DNA of 64,000 bases from Chlorops oryzae (GCA_020466095.1 CM035807.1:42886400-42950399); one strand, 5' to 3'. Positions 21,783 through 33,923 are shown, counted from the first letter of the stretch. The notes: generated from the letters alone by a model not told the origin. Numbers and translations are program-made.

Positions 21783-22420
21783 CTAATTGAAAGCTCCTCC
21801 TGGGTCAAAAGGCAGGATAATGTTTGCGCAGCTGGCATATGGTTCACAGGTATCGCTGGCTATGGGACAACTCAAGCACCACCCGAAGACTGAGTTTTGT
21901 GGTAGTAGACTGCCACCGACGTTGAGTCGAATTGTTGATAGCATTATTTGCGGGAGGATGTCGGAGCCAATAACTAAATCGATACGTCCTGGTTCCATGG
22001 AGTGAGGATCTGGAAGCTCCAGGGAAAGTAGCTCTTTCGAGATAGGATTTAAGGCTCTCAATGAGGGAAGCCAATTTGTTAATTTTGGCAGGACGACGGC
22101 AGCCACCTCCTCTTGAAACTCAGGATGCGGGGAGGACAAGGTGACAAATCATTCCTTTTCCGGTGGTGGTAATTTCTGCCCGCCAAAGCCAGAGAATTTG
22201 CGAAATTTTGGCAGTTTAGGCAATTGAGCAATTTTTGTGTGCCGTCGTCGTGTGCTGTTCTCACAGTAAAGCGCTCGCCCTGATGAAAAATATTCACGAG
22301 CGCGGTAGGTAGAGGTATTTCAGTATGGCCGTCAGCCATATGTACGTTTGCTTGTCGTGTGGACGTAGGGGCCGAAGGAGAAAGCATCATCGAATGATGT
22401 GCGGAGTTGCTCGTCTTCAA
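21783..22420 (-). pseudogene. Pao-type aspartyl protease pseudogene
   Basis: Two overlapping frames give IPLPTALVNIFHQGERFTVR followed by a degenerate active-site region (TAHDDGTQKLL in place of the ALLDQGSQ form), and PDPHSMEPGRIDLVIGSDIL then LPQNSVFGWCLSCPI. These are the Pao retropepsin blocks 'L.DP.F..PGRID.LLGAD' and 'A..T.FGW.LSG'. At least one frameshift lies near 22100. No downstream reverse transcriptase is left. Confidence 0.75.
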
Positions 22421-22526
22421 CGAACCTAGCGTCTGGAATGACGGAGAGAATTGAACCTTTCGTTGATGTAGCAGGGCCTAGTCCATGCGAGGGGGCGTTG
22501 GGCCAGAGAACTTGAAACACGCAAGT

Positions 22527-23528
22527 CAGTGGCGTAGGTAAGGGGGGGAGGATAAAGGGGTTATAGCCCCCCCTTTGCCTCATAAAATGTGAAGGAATGA
22601 ATGTGTTTTAAATTCGGTATATATGCACGAAGTAAAACCCACGATTGTTGAGTGTGAGTTGTTTAGAATCATATATGTTTGCGTCCCCATGTGCCCATGT
22701 GTACCCTGCATAGGGGTGCCCTTTTAGATCTATGCTTGCGAATAGTCGATGACGAATTCGAGCATTCCATTTAAGCGAACACAGCGCTGCCATGAGTTTT
22801 TTTTAAATCGGAAAATATCAAAAACCAAAAAGCTAAAATAGCAAAAAAAAAACTTATGACCAAAATACCAACCTCTTATCAAATATTTTTACATTTATGT
22901 ATTTTAAAATCATAAAAAAGTTTTTCTTACTAAATTACCCCTTAGTATGCTTCTCAAGAAACTACATATGAAACGTGCAATATAATGAACTGATTCAAAA
23001 ATGATTAAGAACTAATTTATCCACATTGGCAATGGAAATCCTGCCGTAGGTTTATGTTGTGTGGAATACATTCATTTTCAATGCTTCAGTTCATTTTCAA
23101 TTAAACCTGCTGCCAGACGATAAACAAACCTCAACAGCAGTCTAGGTCTAGTTTTGGATGAATTTATGTATCTTTGGTTTCAAATCAGTATAAATGCTGC
23201 AAAAAATCTAAAACCCTTTCTATAAAAATAGCCAATTTCAGCTAAATACAACGAATGTGGCAACGTTAAATGAACATCGATAGCTTTTGATCATCGCTAG
23301 TGCATTTACATTGCCACAAACCTAAGACTAATTTAAGAAGCGGTCTGTTCATTAAAGTTCAATTTACGATTTAAAATGTGGTTCAACCGGTATGAAATGC
23401 CAAGATCATTGTGTGGTACAATGAAATTTGAAATAATGTATCTTATATTAGTTTGAGTTTTTATTGAGTTTTCCAAAACTTATTACTATTTGTAATCCCC
23501 CCTTTTCAAAATCCTACCTACGCTACTG
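22527..23528. mobile_element. hAT element (TSD ACGCAAGT) inside the BEL interior
   Basis: The ends are CAGTGGCGTAGGTAAGGGGG (22527) and CTACCTACGCTACTG (ending 23528). ACGCAAGT stands on both sides (22519-22526 and 23529-23536). No transposase-like reading frame in its 1,002 bp. Same terminal type as the fragment at 400-475. Confidence 0.9.
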
Positions 23529-23941
23529 ACGCAAGTGCTCCAAAGTGCAAGGTGCAAATCCACCTTGCTTCGCACGCCAACTGCGAATTCAAATCTAAAG
23601 ATCGAAACAGCGACCGAAAAGACCAACGTTAGCAGCGCTGCAATATAGCTGACCAACGTGCTTGTCGTCTAATTTCCTTTGTCTTCTCTTTGCTTGCGTG
23701 CAAATAGCCGCTAGTCATATCAAACTGAAGACACAAAGCAATGCAAATCCACGCACTGGTCACCCCGCTCACCTTTTGGTTTCCCCTTGCCACGGTATAG
23801 CGAAACAGGCAGTTTAGTTCGAATGAGAAAAAACCACCCAAGCACTGTACTTCCAATATCCGTTAGAACTATGAAGAGAATTGGAAGGCTCACATTTCGT
23901 GCACTGCAATAAGCTTTGGAATGGAATTTTTTCCCCTGAAG

Positions 23942-23965
23942 CCAGGAATCCTGGCAGAATCGCCA
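23942..23965 (-). other. Primer-binding site of the 21-kb BEL element
   Basis: TGGCGATTCTGCCAGGATTC (minus strand) directly follows the 5' LTR; the second BEL element has the near-identical TGGCGATCCTGCCAGGAGTC at 56253-56230. The TGG start and the conservation between two elements support the PBS role. The tRNA is not identified. Confidence 0.7.
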
Positions 23966-24882
23966 GTAACACAAAGCCTTAAGAGGACTCTGACCCTATA
24001 CTGGGGCAAAGGGAAATCAAATAAGTGTAAGAAGATAGAAGAATTCTCGTACCTTGATCTACCGATGCAGACGAAGCCGCTGGCTGCGAGGCCACAGTTT
24101 GCGGGAGAAAAGCTGGAACTTTCGATGCTGGCGACAATGCTGGATGCAGACACAAGAGCTAGGACTTTGTTGCAAGCTGGGGATGGACGTCTAAGCGAAG
24201 ACCACAAATAAAAACGCCATTGAGTTCAGTTACAATTATATGTTTATTGGAGTCCTTTTTTTTACAATCCTTTTCTGGCTTACTTAACTGCCCTAATCCC
24301 TAGCTATACTGAAATCTACACCTTGTCGTTCTGGCTCGTAAGTAGGTGCGCTAAAGTTGAGATCTGATTTGACTTTCGATTCCAAACTGCAATTCCCAGT
24401 TCATAGATCGAAGCTTCGCTAAAATAGATCAATATTGCCGATCTAGCAATATTGGATATTGATTGATTTCATCAGCATGACTTCGAACTTCCCCTGCCGG
24501 TGTGCCTACGTTGCACTTGTTGTTGTTTTTTCCGTCTTATCAAGGTTAGTCTCTTGCTACTGCGGATCGTGCCCTTCTCTATCACCTGTTGCTGTTGCGA
24601 GTTACGCCAATAGCTTTATAGCTGTGTTTCTATTGTTGATGTAGGTCTGACTTTGAAGACGTTGAACCTCTTATGCACCGCTTATGGCATTGCTAATTGC
24701 TGACTTGCTTGCTCGTGGTCTTTCGTCTTTTTCCTCGCTTGCCCTTTCCTTGGGTCGGCCTTGTACCAAGTTTGGTTTTGGCGATCGGTGTGCTTGCTTA
24801 TTTATATGTTGCGTTCTAATGTTGTTGTTGTTCTTGCTTACATTCTCTAGTCAACGATAGTATATCCGCTTTTCTACCGGCG

Positions 24883-26250
24883 CACAGTGGTTTTTCAGCG
24901 GCAAAAAATCAATTTTTCGACCATACGATTTCGAAAAAGTAATGATGCAGTTTTGTAGAGAATTGTCCAAATAAGAGAAATCCATAAGCTTTTGTTTCAA
25001 AAAGTAATATTAGTACTTGGTATACCCGTTGGAAGTTACATAAACATGCAAGGGTAATAATTGACTAAGTTTTTCATTAAATTGAGTACGGAATTAATAT
25101 AAAATAAAATCTTTTCTGTACCAAAAAATTTGTTCTATAGTAAAATATAACATTTACTCATGAAATTACCAAAGGAATCAGTAAGATACGATTAGTGGTT
25201 TAAAAGTTATGCGGAAATGAAAATGACTCCAAAAAATACAGGATTTGCTATTTTTGTTGGAATAGAACTAATGTGAGTTACGAGCAGTTACTTTCAAATA
25301 GGGTAAAAATTGAAGCTTTTAGTTAGTTCTAACATATAATGAAAAAAAACGGCCGGCATAGCCTAGCACTTTTAAGATATCATCAATTTTGTAAAAAAAA
25401 AATGCATGACAATTGCAATAAAAATCTTTGAAAAATTTATAGTATACTTTTAGGCATTCCTATTCATGAAGCCGAATTATAATAGCAACAATTAACTAAT
25501 TATCAGAAGAAGCTGAGGAAGCAAGAAATAAGGACTATAGGAAGTACAGGTTGATGTTTTCCAGAAAATTCAGCAGAACTTCCACAAATTCTGATGTTTT
25601 TAACCGACTCCTTGTGTCATCTGACCCATACATTAGTCATATAAGACGTCAACCAAATAAAAAACATTTAGAACTGGATGACATTGTTAAAGGCATGTTA
25701 TCTAATGAATAAATATGCGGTTCAGCTTTGAATTTACAGTCGAATCCAATTCTATTTATTTTCTAAATAAATAGTAAATTTTGCGCAATTAAAACACACC
25801 TCTTACTCTAATTGAAATCGAATTGGTGGGTGGTGGGCGTGGCCGATTTGGATGAATTTTGCAGGATGTCTTTCTTCTATGAAATATTACCAACATGCAA
25901 AATTTCGTGTCATTTGAACAAAAGGAACACGTTTTATGGAGAAAAAACTGTTTGAGTTATATGGGCGGTAGGTGGTGGGCGTGGCCGATTTGGATGAATT
26001 TTACAGGATATCTTTCTTTAATCAAATATTACCAACATGCAAAGTTTCGTGACATTTGAGCGAAAGGAACACGTTTTATATTTAAAATAAATTTTGGTTT
26101 GTATGGGAGGTGGGCGGTGGGCGTGGCCGATTTTGATAAAACTTCATATTTTTCTTAATTATGTCAATAAAGACTTGGTGCAAAGTTTCATAGCTCTACG
26201 ACATCTCCTTATATTTTTTGCCGCGATATGTATGAAGACGAACCACTGTG
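24883..26250. mobile_element. Non-autonomous Transib-like element (TSD CGGCG, CACAGTG ends)
   Basis: It begins CACAGTGGTTTTTCAGCGGC and ends with the reverse complement CACAGTGGTTCGTC..., both followed within 35 bp by GCGGCAAAAAAT. CGGCG is duplicated at 24878-24882 and 26251-26255. Transib elements have CACWRTG ends and 5-bp GC-rich (CGNCG) target duplications, so all criteria match. No Transib/RAG1-like core is encoded. Confidence 0.85.
25815..26190. repeat. Three tandem units of about 135 bp inside the Transib-like element
   Basis: Each unit carries 'gtgggcgtggccgatttgga(t)' followed by 'tttcttt..tcaaatattaccaacatgcaaagtttcgtgacattt' and 'aaaggaacacgttttat'. The third unit diverges after 'gggcgtggccgatttt'. 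Confidence 0.8.
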
Positions 26251-26454
26251 CGGCGTAGTGTTTGTTTATTGCTTTTGCGTTTCGCCTTAAGCTTCTCGTG
26301 GCAGGCTGTTGTTGTTGTTGTTACTGAAGGGTATCGGATTTGAAGCTTGGTGTTGTTTCGTTGAACTCCTCTGAATTTTGATTTATTCGAACTTTCGGCT
26401 TGGTGCTCGTAACGTGACGTTGGAGCGTGACGTGACGCTTTTTGACTCACAACA

Positions 26455-27448
26455 TCCCTCTCCTCCTCGGCAAGTCACAAGCATCGTGGCTGTTCATAAA
26501 ACGTTGCGGTTACCAGGTTGAAATCTTAGACTCGGGTCAGCCTGCCATGATGTTAGACAGTGGCTGTAGGCTCGCCGATGTCACTGGTATTGCTCTGGTA
26601 AGTTGCGTGCTTGGGTGGGTGTGATGGTGCTGGTTGTGTTGGTTGTGGATGTAGTTGTGCCTGTATCGTGCCGTAATTAAGCTTGCGCTAGTGAGAAAAT
26701 GTTGAATTTTCATAGTGACGGTGGTTGGTGTTGCTGGAAGTGCTTTTGATGGTGCTGGTGCTGGTGGCGGCGGCGGCGTGTTTGACTCTGTTGCTGTGGA
26801 ACAATCGGAATTGCAATTGTGCTGTTGCGCCTATAGTTGCTGATGCAGTAAATGCTGTTGTTGTAATACATGATTCGCGTGTTGTTGTAGTTTTTGTTTC
26901 TGCTATTTAGTTCCTATTAAGGCTGATGAGTGTTTCTGTATTTGTTGCTGTTCCGGTGTGGAGCTCAGTGTTTCGATGAACCTTTTCTCACTTTTCTCAC
27001 ACCTTAAAACTATGTTCAATATTTTTAAAATTTTGACACTATTCTCATACGAATGTTTACTTTACTTATGTTGATATAATTGCTAGGTACTAAAAAATTT
27101 TATGAATTTTTAACCCATATTTTCTTTCAAATCGTGATAGATTTTTTTTTTAATGCTTGTTATTATATTTTTTCGGATTCTTTAAATTTCTAATAAATCA
27201 GCATCGGATATCAATTGTAAATGAAAATAATTAAATTTTCCATATATATATATATGTCTAATTTAAAAAAAATAGTTTTCGAAGAAGTACTAAAAGTTTA
27301 AGAAATGAAAAATATATGCAGAAAAAAATTTCTGGTTTGAAAATAATTAAGAGTGACATTGTTTCTACGTATACTTTTCATTTCTTAAACTTTTAGTACT
27401 TGTTCGAACCCTCTTTTTTTTTACTTATCTATGCAATCGATTGCTTAT
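26455..27448 (-). other. Remaining 3' interior of the 25-kb LTR element
   Basis: Starts with the polypurine tract and includes a GTT/GGT-rich stretch (26600-26930). No open frame with family resemblance, and no env-like sequence. An inverted pair 'aagaagtactaaaagtttaagaaatgaaaa' (27281) / 'tttcatttcttaaacttttagtact' (27376) forms a local hairpin of about 25 bp arms. Confidence 0.45.
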
Positions 27449-27578
27449 TGTTGAAATGAAATTAGTTGGCAGCCCGAATATCATTATTACTTCTCTATTA
27501 TAAGTCATTCTTCTATTATACACACACTTACTCTTTTATTCTTGTAAGCGTAATACAAAACAGTTAGTCGCGAATATA

Positions 27579-29160
27579 TATATAAGTCCTAGATTTATTC
27601 ATATTGTTAAATCACTCTACGATTACGCTTGTTTCTCGCTTAAGCTAGACGATTCTATTTCCAAAGAATTTTCTGTGTCTGAAGGAGTTCTACAAGGCGA
27701 GACACTAAGCCCCTTGCTATTCATACTTTTTATTTCAGACATCGAAGCTGAATTTAAATCTAAAGGAATTGAAGGCGCGAACATTGACGGTTTTAATGAC
27801 CTTGCATTATTATTATTTGCTGATGACGCAGTGGCGCTGGCGCGTTCACCGGTGATATTAAGAAAAATATTAAATGCCCTTGAACGATATTGTGATATAA
27901 ACAAACTCACCGTAAACTCAAAAAAAACCCAAATTGTTCATTTTAGGAAGGGTGGGAGGCAATCTTCTGAAAATTTCTTTTATAAAAACGAAAAGTTAGC
28001 CATTGTAAAGTCCTACACATACCTTGGGGTTCCCTTCGCAAGCTCTGGCCTAGGAAAATGTGCAGTCGATTCAGCAATTAATAAAGGTCACATAGCTTTG
28101 GGATCTAGCTTGCAAGTGCTCCGGAACTGCAAAGGAGACTCTTGGAAAGGTAAAGTCAAACTATTTGATAGCATAATCACTCCTACTGTTCTATATTCTG
28201 CTCAAACATGGTCACTGCGCTACATGGATCAACTAGAAATAATTCAAACCACATATTTCAAAAGACTACTATCTCTTCAAAAATCCACCCCAAATGCCTC
28301 TCTTAGACTTGAACTAGGTTTAGTCAAAATATCGTTCAAAGTCTTTAAGTTAACTTGGAATTTTATTGTCCGAATTTTTAAAATGGAACCTATCCGCCTC
28401 CCAAAAATTTGCCTAATTCGATTAATTCACCTGCATTTACACACAAACACCACCATGCAATACAATTGGGTAACACAGTTCAATCAAATTTTAAATCAAA
28501 TCAATATGACATACATGTGGGATTCTACTGATCCCTTAGCGTGGGAGAATCAAAGAAACGTTGCCCTCGAACGTTACCATCGCCACCTTAAGTTCAAGGA
28601 TATCCTATCCTCTTCTAACACCACTTTTATGAACTGCAGAATTCTTAGATCACTCGATGATCAAGTGGCCGAGTATCTTCAAAACCAAAATCATTTCCAT
28701 GTAGCCAAAATAATTTCCCAAATGCGAATTTCCACCCAATTTATGCTCAGATTTTGTATAAATGGTAATTTTTATGTAATTAACCAAAACTTTCAATGTA
28801 CGCTTTGCAATTTAGACAGCAACGAAACTCTAATTCACTTCATTTTTGAATGCCCGGCATACTCAGTAATTAGAAATAAGTTTTTAAGCCATCTCATCTC
28901 CGCCTCTTATGGTAACTTAACAGTCATTTTAAATTGCACTGATAAAAACTCTACCAAATTGTTATATAACTATATTGTAAATAGCCTAAGATTAAGATCC
29001 TTCTTATTACATGAGTAATTAGTCTAAAGGTACAGCAAATCACTCTCATTTTCACTGTTTAAATCCCAAAAAAATTGTACATCCATGCCAGTATATTATA
29101 AAATCTAACACTGCTACAGACAAATGTCTATAAGCAGTAAATAAATTGAATTGAATTGAA
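27579..29160 (+). mobile_element. 5'-truncated non-LTR retrotransposon (LINE) with 14-bp TSD
   Basis: The insert is flanked by TAGTCGCGAATATA and ends in a (TTGAA)n tail (ataaattgaattgaattgaa), both hallmarks of target-primed insertion. It is open in one frame from its first codons to the stop at 29018. Confidence 0.92.
27580..29018 (+). CDS. LINE ORF2 C-terminal part: reverse transcriptase from motif 4 onwards
   Basis: About 480 codons without interruption. GVLQGETLSPLLFILFISDI is the reverse transcriptase block before the palm, LLFADDAVALA is the catalytic FADD motif and LTVNSKKTQIVHFR with YTYLGVPF are the following conserved blocks. Near the C-terminus CTLCNLDSNETLIHFIFECP is the zinc-binding CCHC motif common to insect LINEs. 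The endonuclease and the first reverse transcriptase motifs are missing through 5' truncation, so there is no start codon and the copy is dead on arrival despite its open frame. Clade not assigned. The lack of any stop in 1.4 kb indicates a young insertion. Confidence 0.88.
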
Positions 29161-29235
29161 TAGTCGCGAATATACCTTCGATAGAAAAAGTCAGAAGCGC
29201 GTTTTCTTTTTCTCGGATCCAAAATCTCCAACAAG

Positions 29236-29255
29236 AGGTTATGGGCCCAGATGCC
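29236..29255 (+). other. copia-type primer-binding site
   Basis: GGTTATGGGCCCAG matches the copia PBS that pairs with an internal cut of initiator methionine tRNA. Confidence 0.85.
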
Positions 29256-29352
29256 TGATACGAGAAAAAAAAGTCCAAAACCTCCAACATAAGCTGCGCC
29301 TCCAATCAAGCAAGAAATTTCTGTGGGAATAACTCGGAACACAACCTCAAAC

Positions 29353-30130
29353 ATGGGATCAAGTGCTTTCGCTATTGAAAAATTGGATGAGCAAAATTAT
29401 GACTCCTGGTGTGTTCAGATGCGTGGTGTTCTTATCTGCTCTGAGCTTTGGAAAGTCGTTTCTTGTAAAATGAAGAAAAATACTTCCAATGGAGATGAAT
29501 GGGATACACTGGATGAGAAGGCTTTAGCAACAATGGGTTTTTCAGTCAAACCTAATCAATTGAATCACATCAAAAAGTGCAAAACATCTGCAGAAGCGTG
29601 GTCGAAGTTAAAAAGCATATATAAATCGAAAGGGCCTGCAAGAAAGGTCACCTTGTACAAAAGTTTACTAAATCTCCGTCGGAAGAGGACAATGTTCCAG
29701 CATTCTTGAACTCTTTTACAGGTATCGTAGACAAGTTGGCCGAAGATGATATTGATCTTGGCAATGAAATGTTAGCGATAATTCTATTGTCGAGTTTGCC
29801 GAAGCGATTTGAAAATTTCGTGGTTGCAATGGAGATGAGAGACACGTTGCCAGAGTACAGCGCGTTGAAGGTCAAATTATTAGAAGAGTATGAACGAAGA
29901 GGAAAGAGCACCGAAGAAACCGCAAGTAACCAATAAGCATATGCAGCATATAATAGCAACAACAACAATAATAGCAGCATAAATAAACCCATGAGTCGAA
30001 ACAACAACAACAACAAAGATAAACGTAAAAACAACGGGAAAGGTTATTAATGTGGAAGAAGAGGGCATTATGCGAACAAATGTAAAGAAGCAGAGTCAAA
30101 AGAAAAAGGCAAGGAATCGGATGGAAAAGA
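29353..30130 (+). pseudogene. copia-like gag pseudogene
   Basis: The likely start is the ATG at 29353 (MGSSAFAIEKLDEQNYDSW, a typical copia gag opening). AWSKLKSIYKSKGPARKVTL and LLSSLPKRFENFVVAME are the UBN2-type capsid blocks. A frameshift occurs at about 29690 and a TAA at 30048 replaces the first part of the zinc knuckle (stop-CGRRGHYANKCK). An Asn-rich linker precedes the knuckle. Confidence 0.85.
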
Positions 30131-30701
30131 AAAAAAAAATCGTATTTTGCTTCACTTTTTCAATGTGCAATGGCACAACGAATACATTAGATCAGTCTGC
30201 ATGGTGCGTCGACAGCGGCGCGACGTCGCATATGTGCAATAATCGAGAAGGGCGAGGCGAGCTAAAAATTAGAGCTTCGAATTGCAATATCTTACTCAAC
30301 GACGTTTTGTACGTTCCTTTTTTGCAACACAATTTGTTTTCGGTAAGCAGAAGCGCCGAGCGAGGTGCAAAGGTGCTTTTTAATGACATATGCGCGATAA
30401 TTAGAGACAAAAAGGAAAATTCCATATCGTTTAAGGCGTTTAAGGAGAAGAACCTATACATATTCCGAAACCAGCTCGAAACAAATTTTTTGTGCGTCGA
30501 TGGCTCTGTCCAGTCGCATAATAGATATGGCCATGTTAATTTTGATTGCTTAAAATAAACTGGCTTCAAATGAAATCGTGCGTGGGTTAAAGGGTTTTGA
30601 AATGCCTAAAAACATTTCTTGTGTATCGTGCATGAAAAGTAAAATATGCACACAGCCTTTTCCACAAGTATCACAAAGTAGATCAAATAATCTGTTGGAT
30701 C

Positions 30702-31831
30702 TAGAGATGGGCACGGGCCTCAATTTTGAGGCCCGGCCCGGCCCGACCCGAAGCAGATTTTTCCGGGCCTGTCCCGGCCCGGACCGGAAAATTTTCAAAG
30801 AGGCCCGGCCCGGCCCAGCCCGGCCCGAAAAAAATGATCAAAAAAAATTAGTTTGTAGTTGCAGTAGTAAGAAGTTCTTCGACTATTTAACAGAGTGTAT
30901 TACATATAAAACATATTTTTATTTTTTCTTCGACTACATAACTGAGTGTATTATATATAAAAGTAGTTTTTTTTACATTTATTTTAGAAATATTAAAAAT
31001 AGTGAGGATATAATCTTTCTGAAATATTTTGAGGAAATTAGTGTTTTATATATAAGTACATATAATACTTTTATAGCTACAAAATAAAGCAAAAGTCATT
31101 CAAATAGAAAAAAAAATAACTCAAAATTAAATTTAAGCTTAAAAAAAGGAGTCTCTTAAAAAAAAATCATGAAATTATAAATCTCTCCAAGAATGAGAGA
31201 TATTGATACAGATTACGACATCAGAAATTTTTGTTGTAAATGACGTTATTGTTCCATTTTTCCCATGTTTGGGCTGCGACATCTTTGTTCTCCTGAGCCA
31301 TTTTCAAAGCTGAGTTCTAATCAAAAACTTTTCACTTGCCGAAATAACGCAATGAAAGAAAACGGCCTTAAAAATGGCATAGGAACACAGAGATGTCGTA
31401 GCCCAAACATAGGAAAAAAATTGAACAAATAACGTCATTTACAACTAAAACATTCTAATTTCGTGATCTGTATATCTATCATTCTTGAAATCTCCCTACA
31501 TATTTTTATTCTTTTACTCATCATCGAAAATGTAAGTCGGCTTTTACACAACCGTATAACTTCACTTGTGCTTCTATTCTCAAATCGAAAATCGGCCAAT
31601 AATCGATATATGTAAAAGGCCGCAGATGAAATAAGTGCCTTTCCGATAAAAACATTGTTCAGTGCTTAATATGCAGCGGGCCTCTTTTCGGGCCTACGGG
31701 CCTGCGGGATTTCAACCTGAGGCCCGGGCCCGCACGGAAAAAGCCCGTTTTTGATTTTTTGGCCCGAAGCCCGTATTTTTTTACCTAGGCCCGGCGGGCC
31801 CCAGGCCCGGCCCGGCCCGTGCCCATCTCTA
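30702..31831. mobile_element. Non-autonomous hAT (Ac-type ends, TSD GTTGGATC) with GGCCC-rich subterminal arrays
   Basis: It starts TAGAGATGGGCACGGGCC and ends with its reverse complement; GTTGGATC is at 30694-30701 and 31832-31839 and restores the copia integrase frame (LLDLIHTD) when removed. Both ends carry about 100-150 bp of ggcccggcccg repeats in mirrored orientation, plausible transposase-binding arrays. The middle is AT-rich and contains a long inverted repeat (31173-31495). No transposase. Confidence 0.92.
31173..31495. repeat. Imperfect palindrome, about 125-bp arms with 66-bp spacer
   Basis: Arm 1 (31173-31304) and arm 2 (31370-31495) pair through 'gtaaatgacgttatt', 'catgtttgggct.cgacatc' and 'caagaatga.agatat'. 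It could be a nested foldback element inside the hAT or part of it; its limits have no visible duplication. Confidence 0.75.
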
Positions 31832-33923
31832 GTTGGATCTAATTCATACAGATGTGTGTGGACCCTTTAACACCGAATCGATTGGTGGCTCTCGATATTT
31901 TTTGACATTTATCGATGACAAATCATGCAAAGTTTTTGTTTACTTTCTGAAAACTAAAGATAGTGTTCTCGACAACTTCAAAAAGTTTAAAGCGTTTGTT
32001 GAGTGCCAAACAGGTAAACAAATTAAAGCTATTAGGAGCGATAACTCTCGAGAATATTTAAATACAGAATTTGATAAATTTTTACAATTTCATGGTATTT
32101 CTCGACAATTGACAGTCCCATATACGCCCCAGCAAAACGGAGTAGCTGAGCGAGCGAACCGTACCCTCGTAGAAATCGCTCAAACAATGCTAATACATGC
32201 TGGATTAAGTAAAAAATTTTGGGCTGAAGCAATTTCAACGGCAGTACATTTGCGAAATCGCACACCTACGAAAATTTTAGACCAAGTGTTAAACATCTTA
32301 AAGTGTTTGGATGTCTGGCTGTTGTATTAGATAAAACGCAAATTCGTAAGTTCCGCCCAAAGAGGAGAGAGTGTATTATGGTCGGATACTCACAGCAGTC
32401 GAAAGCATATCGCTTATACGACTAACGTGCCCAAAAGATAGTGATAAAACGGGACGTAAAATTTGATGAAAATACCCAAATGGGATCATAATCTAATCAA
32501 CTATCAAGTTTGCTGCAAAGTCTTGACAGAGATGAAGCCGAGAGAGAGAATGTACCACCAGTAGAGCTACCTCCTGATCCTAACAGGGAAGAAGTCAGGG
32601 TAATGGATGATCCTAGCGATGTAAACAATGAGCCAAAGCGACCTGCATCAGGGAGACCTAGGCTGATTGGAACTGGAAAACCAGGACGTCTTACGGAAAG
32701 AATTTAATTGTGTGAATATTACAATCAATAGCTGCGACGTTCAAATTCCTCAGTCAATAAGTGACATAGAAGCGAGTTCATATACCGAAGACTGTCTATC
32801 AGCGATGCAACAGGAATACAATTCGTTGGTGGAGAATAACACTTGGACACTAGTGGAGCTGCCACCTAATCAAAAGGTGATCGGCTGTAAATGGGTGTTA
32901 AGCCTCAAGACGAATCAGAGCGGTGAAGTTGACCGGTTCAAGGCGAGGCTAGGTGCTAAAGGATGCAGCCAGAAATTTGGAATCAACTATACGGAAACGT
33001 TTTCGCCGGTCATAAGGTATGCCACTATTCGGATGCTACTTGCACTGGCTGTATCGGATAAGATGCACCTGCATCAACTCGACATCACGACAGCGTATCT
33101 TAACAGTGAACTCTCAGACGAATGTTATATGCAACAACCAGAATGTTTCATCAACGAGGAATTTCCGCATCGCGTGCTTCGCTTAAATAAAGCAATATAC
33201 GGACTGAAGCAAGCGGGCCGCGAGTGGAATGCCAAACTGGAAGGTTTTCGGAAACATATGGGGTTTCAACTATGTCAGACGGAGCCTTGTCTATACAAAA
33301 TGGTTTCGAAAGGCAAGTTAATGCTAATAGCTGTTTATGTTGATGATTTAATTATAGGTGGTTCCCACAAAGATGATATTGAGAGCGTCAAAGCAACATT
33401 GGCAAGCGAATTGAAGTAAGTAGACAAGGGTCCCCTTTCTAATTTTTTTGGTTGGCAAATCGACCTGTTTCTACACCATTAGATCCTGGCTTTCACATTA
33501 AAGCTGTTGATGATAGCGCTGAAAAGATTGACAAAGTATCGTATTAGTCAGTCATTGGAGAACTGATGTACTTAGCGATATGCACGAGGCCCGATATACT
33601 CCACTCCGTTAGTAAATTGGCACAAGGCAACTCAAATCCAACGAGTGAGCACCAGGCTGGAGTGAAGCATATCCTGAGATACCTGTCGAAAACGTTGGAG
33701 CTTAAATTGTGGTATCGAGCAGATATGAAGGGTATATATGGATACGCTGACGCGGATTGGGCCGGCGATACAAAAGATCGAAAATCGTACTCTGGATATG
33801 TCTTTATGATGAGTGGTAGCCCAATATCATGGGAATCTAAGAAGCAAAACACTGTATCTGTTTCAGCTTTAGTGTCATCTAACAGATTTCATTTAAGATC
33901 TGTTCACTACTAAATGCGTTGTA

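Larger units (their letters stand above)
24168..26454 (-). repeat. 3' LTR of the 25-kb LTR element, with Transib insertion
   Basis: Without the Transib element (24883-26250) and one duplicated CGGCG it is about 0.91 kb. It shares 'ggctggacgtct', 'gagtcctttttt', 'cttaactgccctaatcccta', 'cgatagtatatccgctttt', 'gcaggctgttgttgttg' and 'gtgacgctttttgactc' with the 5' LTR in the same order. About 400 bp (24430-24840) present here is missing from the 5' LTR. Confidence 0.8.
27449..29232 (+). repeat. 5' LTR of the copia-like element, split by a LINE
   Basis: The LTR is 27449-27578 plus 29175-29232; the LINE insertion duplicated TAGTCGCGAATATA at 27565-27578 and 29161-29174. Confidence 0.8.
30131..33913 (+). 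pseudogene. copia-like pol pseudogene: protease, integrase, reverse transcriptase, RNase H
   Basis: Protease: WCVDSGATSHMC (30202). The GAG-pre-integrase zinc segment has CVSCMKSKICTQPFP (30616). Integrase core: DLIHTDVCGPF (31836), IRSDNSREY (32032) and TPQQNGVAERANRT (32127), giving the D,D,E triad. Reverse transcriptase: WTLVELPPNQKVIGCKWV (32846) to AVYVDDLIIGG (33332). RNase H: YGYADADWAGDTKDRKSYSG (33736) and SPISWESKKQNTVSVS (33818), after which the homology ends. Stops or shifts at about 30558, 32330, 32706 and 33419 and an hAT insertion within the integrase (30702-31831) inactivate it. Confidence 0.88.
27449..33923 (+). mobile_element. copia-like LTR retrotransposon, 3' end lost
   Basis: The 5' LTR starts TGTTGAAATG (27449) and ends CCAACA (29232), a TGTTG...CAACA inverted pair as in copia; without the LINE it is only about 188 bp. 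Three bases later GGTTATGGGCCCAGATGCCT (29236-29255) is the copia-type primer-binding site complementary to an internal initiator-tRNA-Met fragment. Gag, protease, integrase, reverse transcriptase and RNase H follow in copia order. No second LTR was found; recognisable coding ends just before the mariner at 33924. Confidence 0.85.

Noticed and set aside
26600..26950. Possible coding sequence in the GTT/GGT-rich stretch
   Set aside because: The frame is a simple-sequence product (Val/Leu/Ala runs) within the interior of an LTR element.
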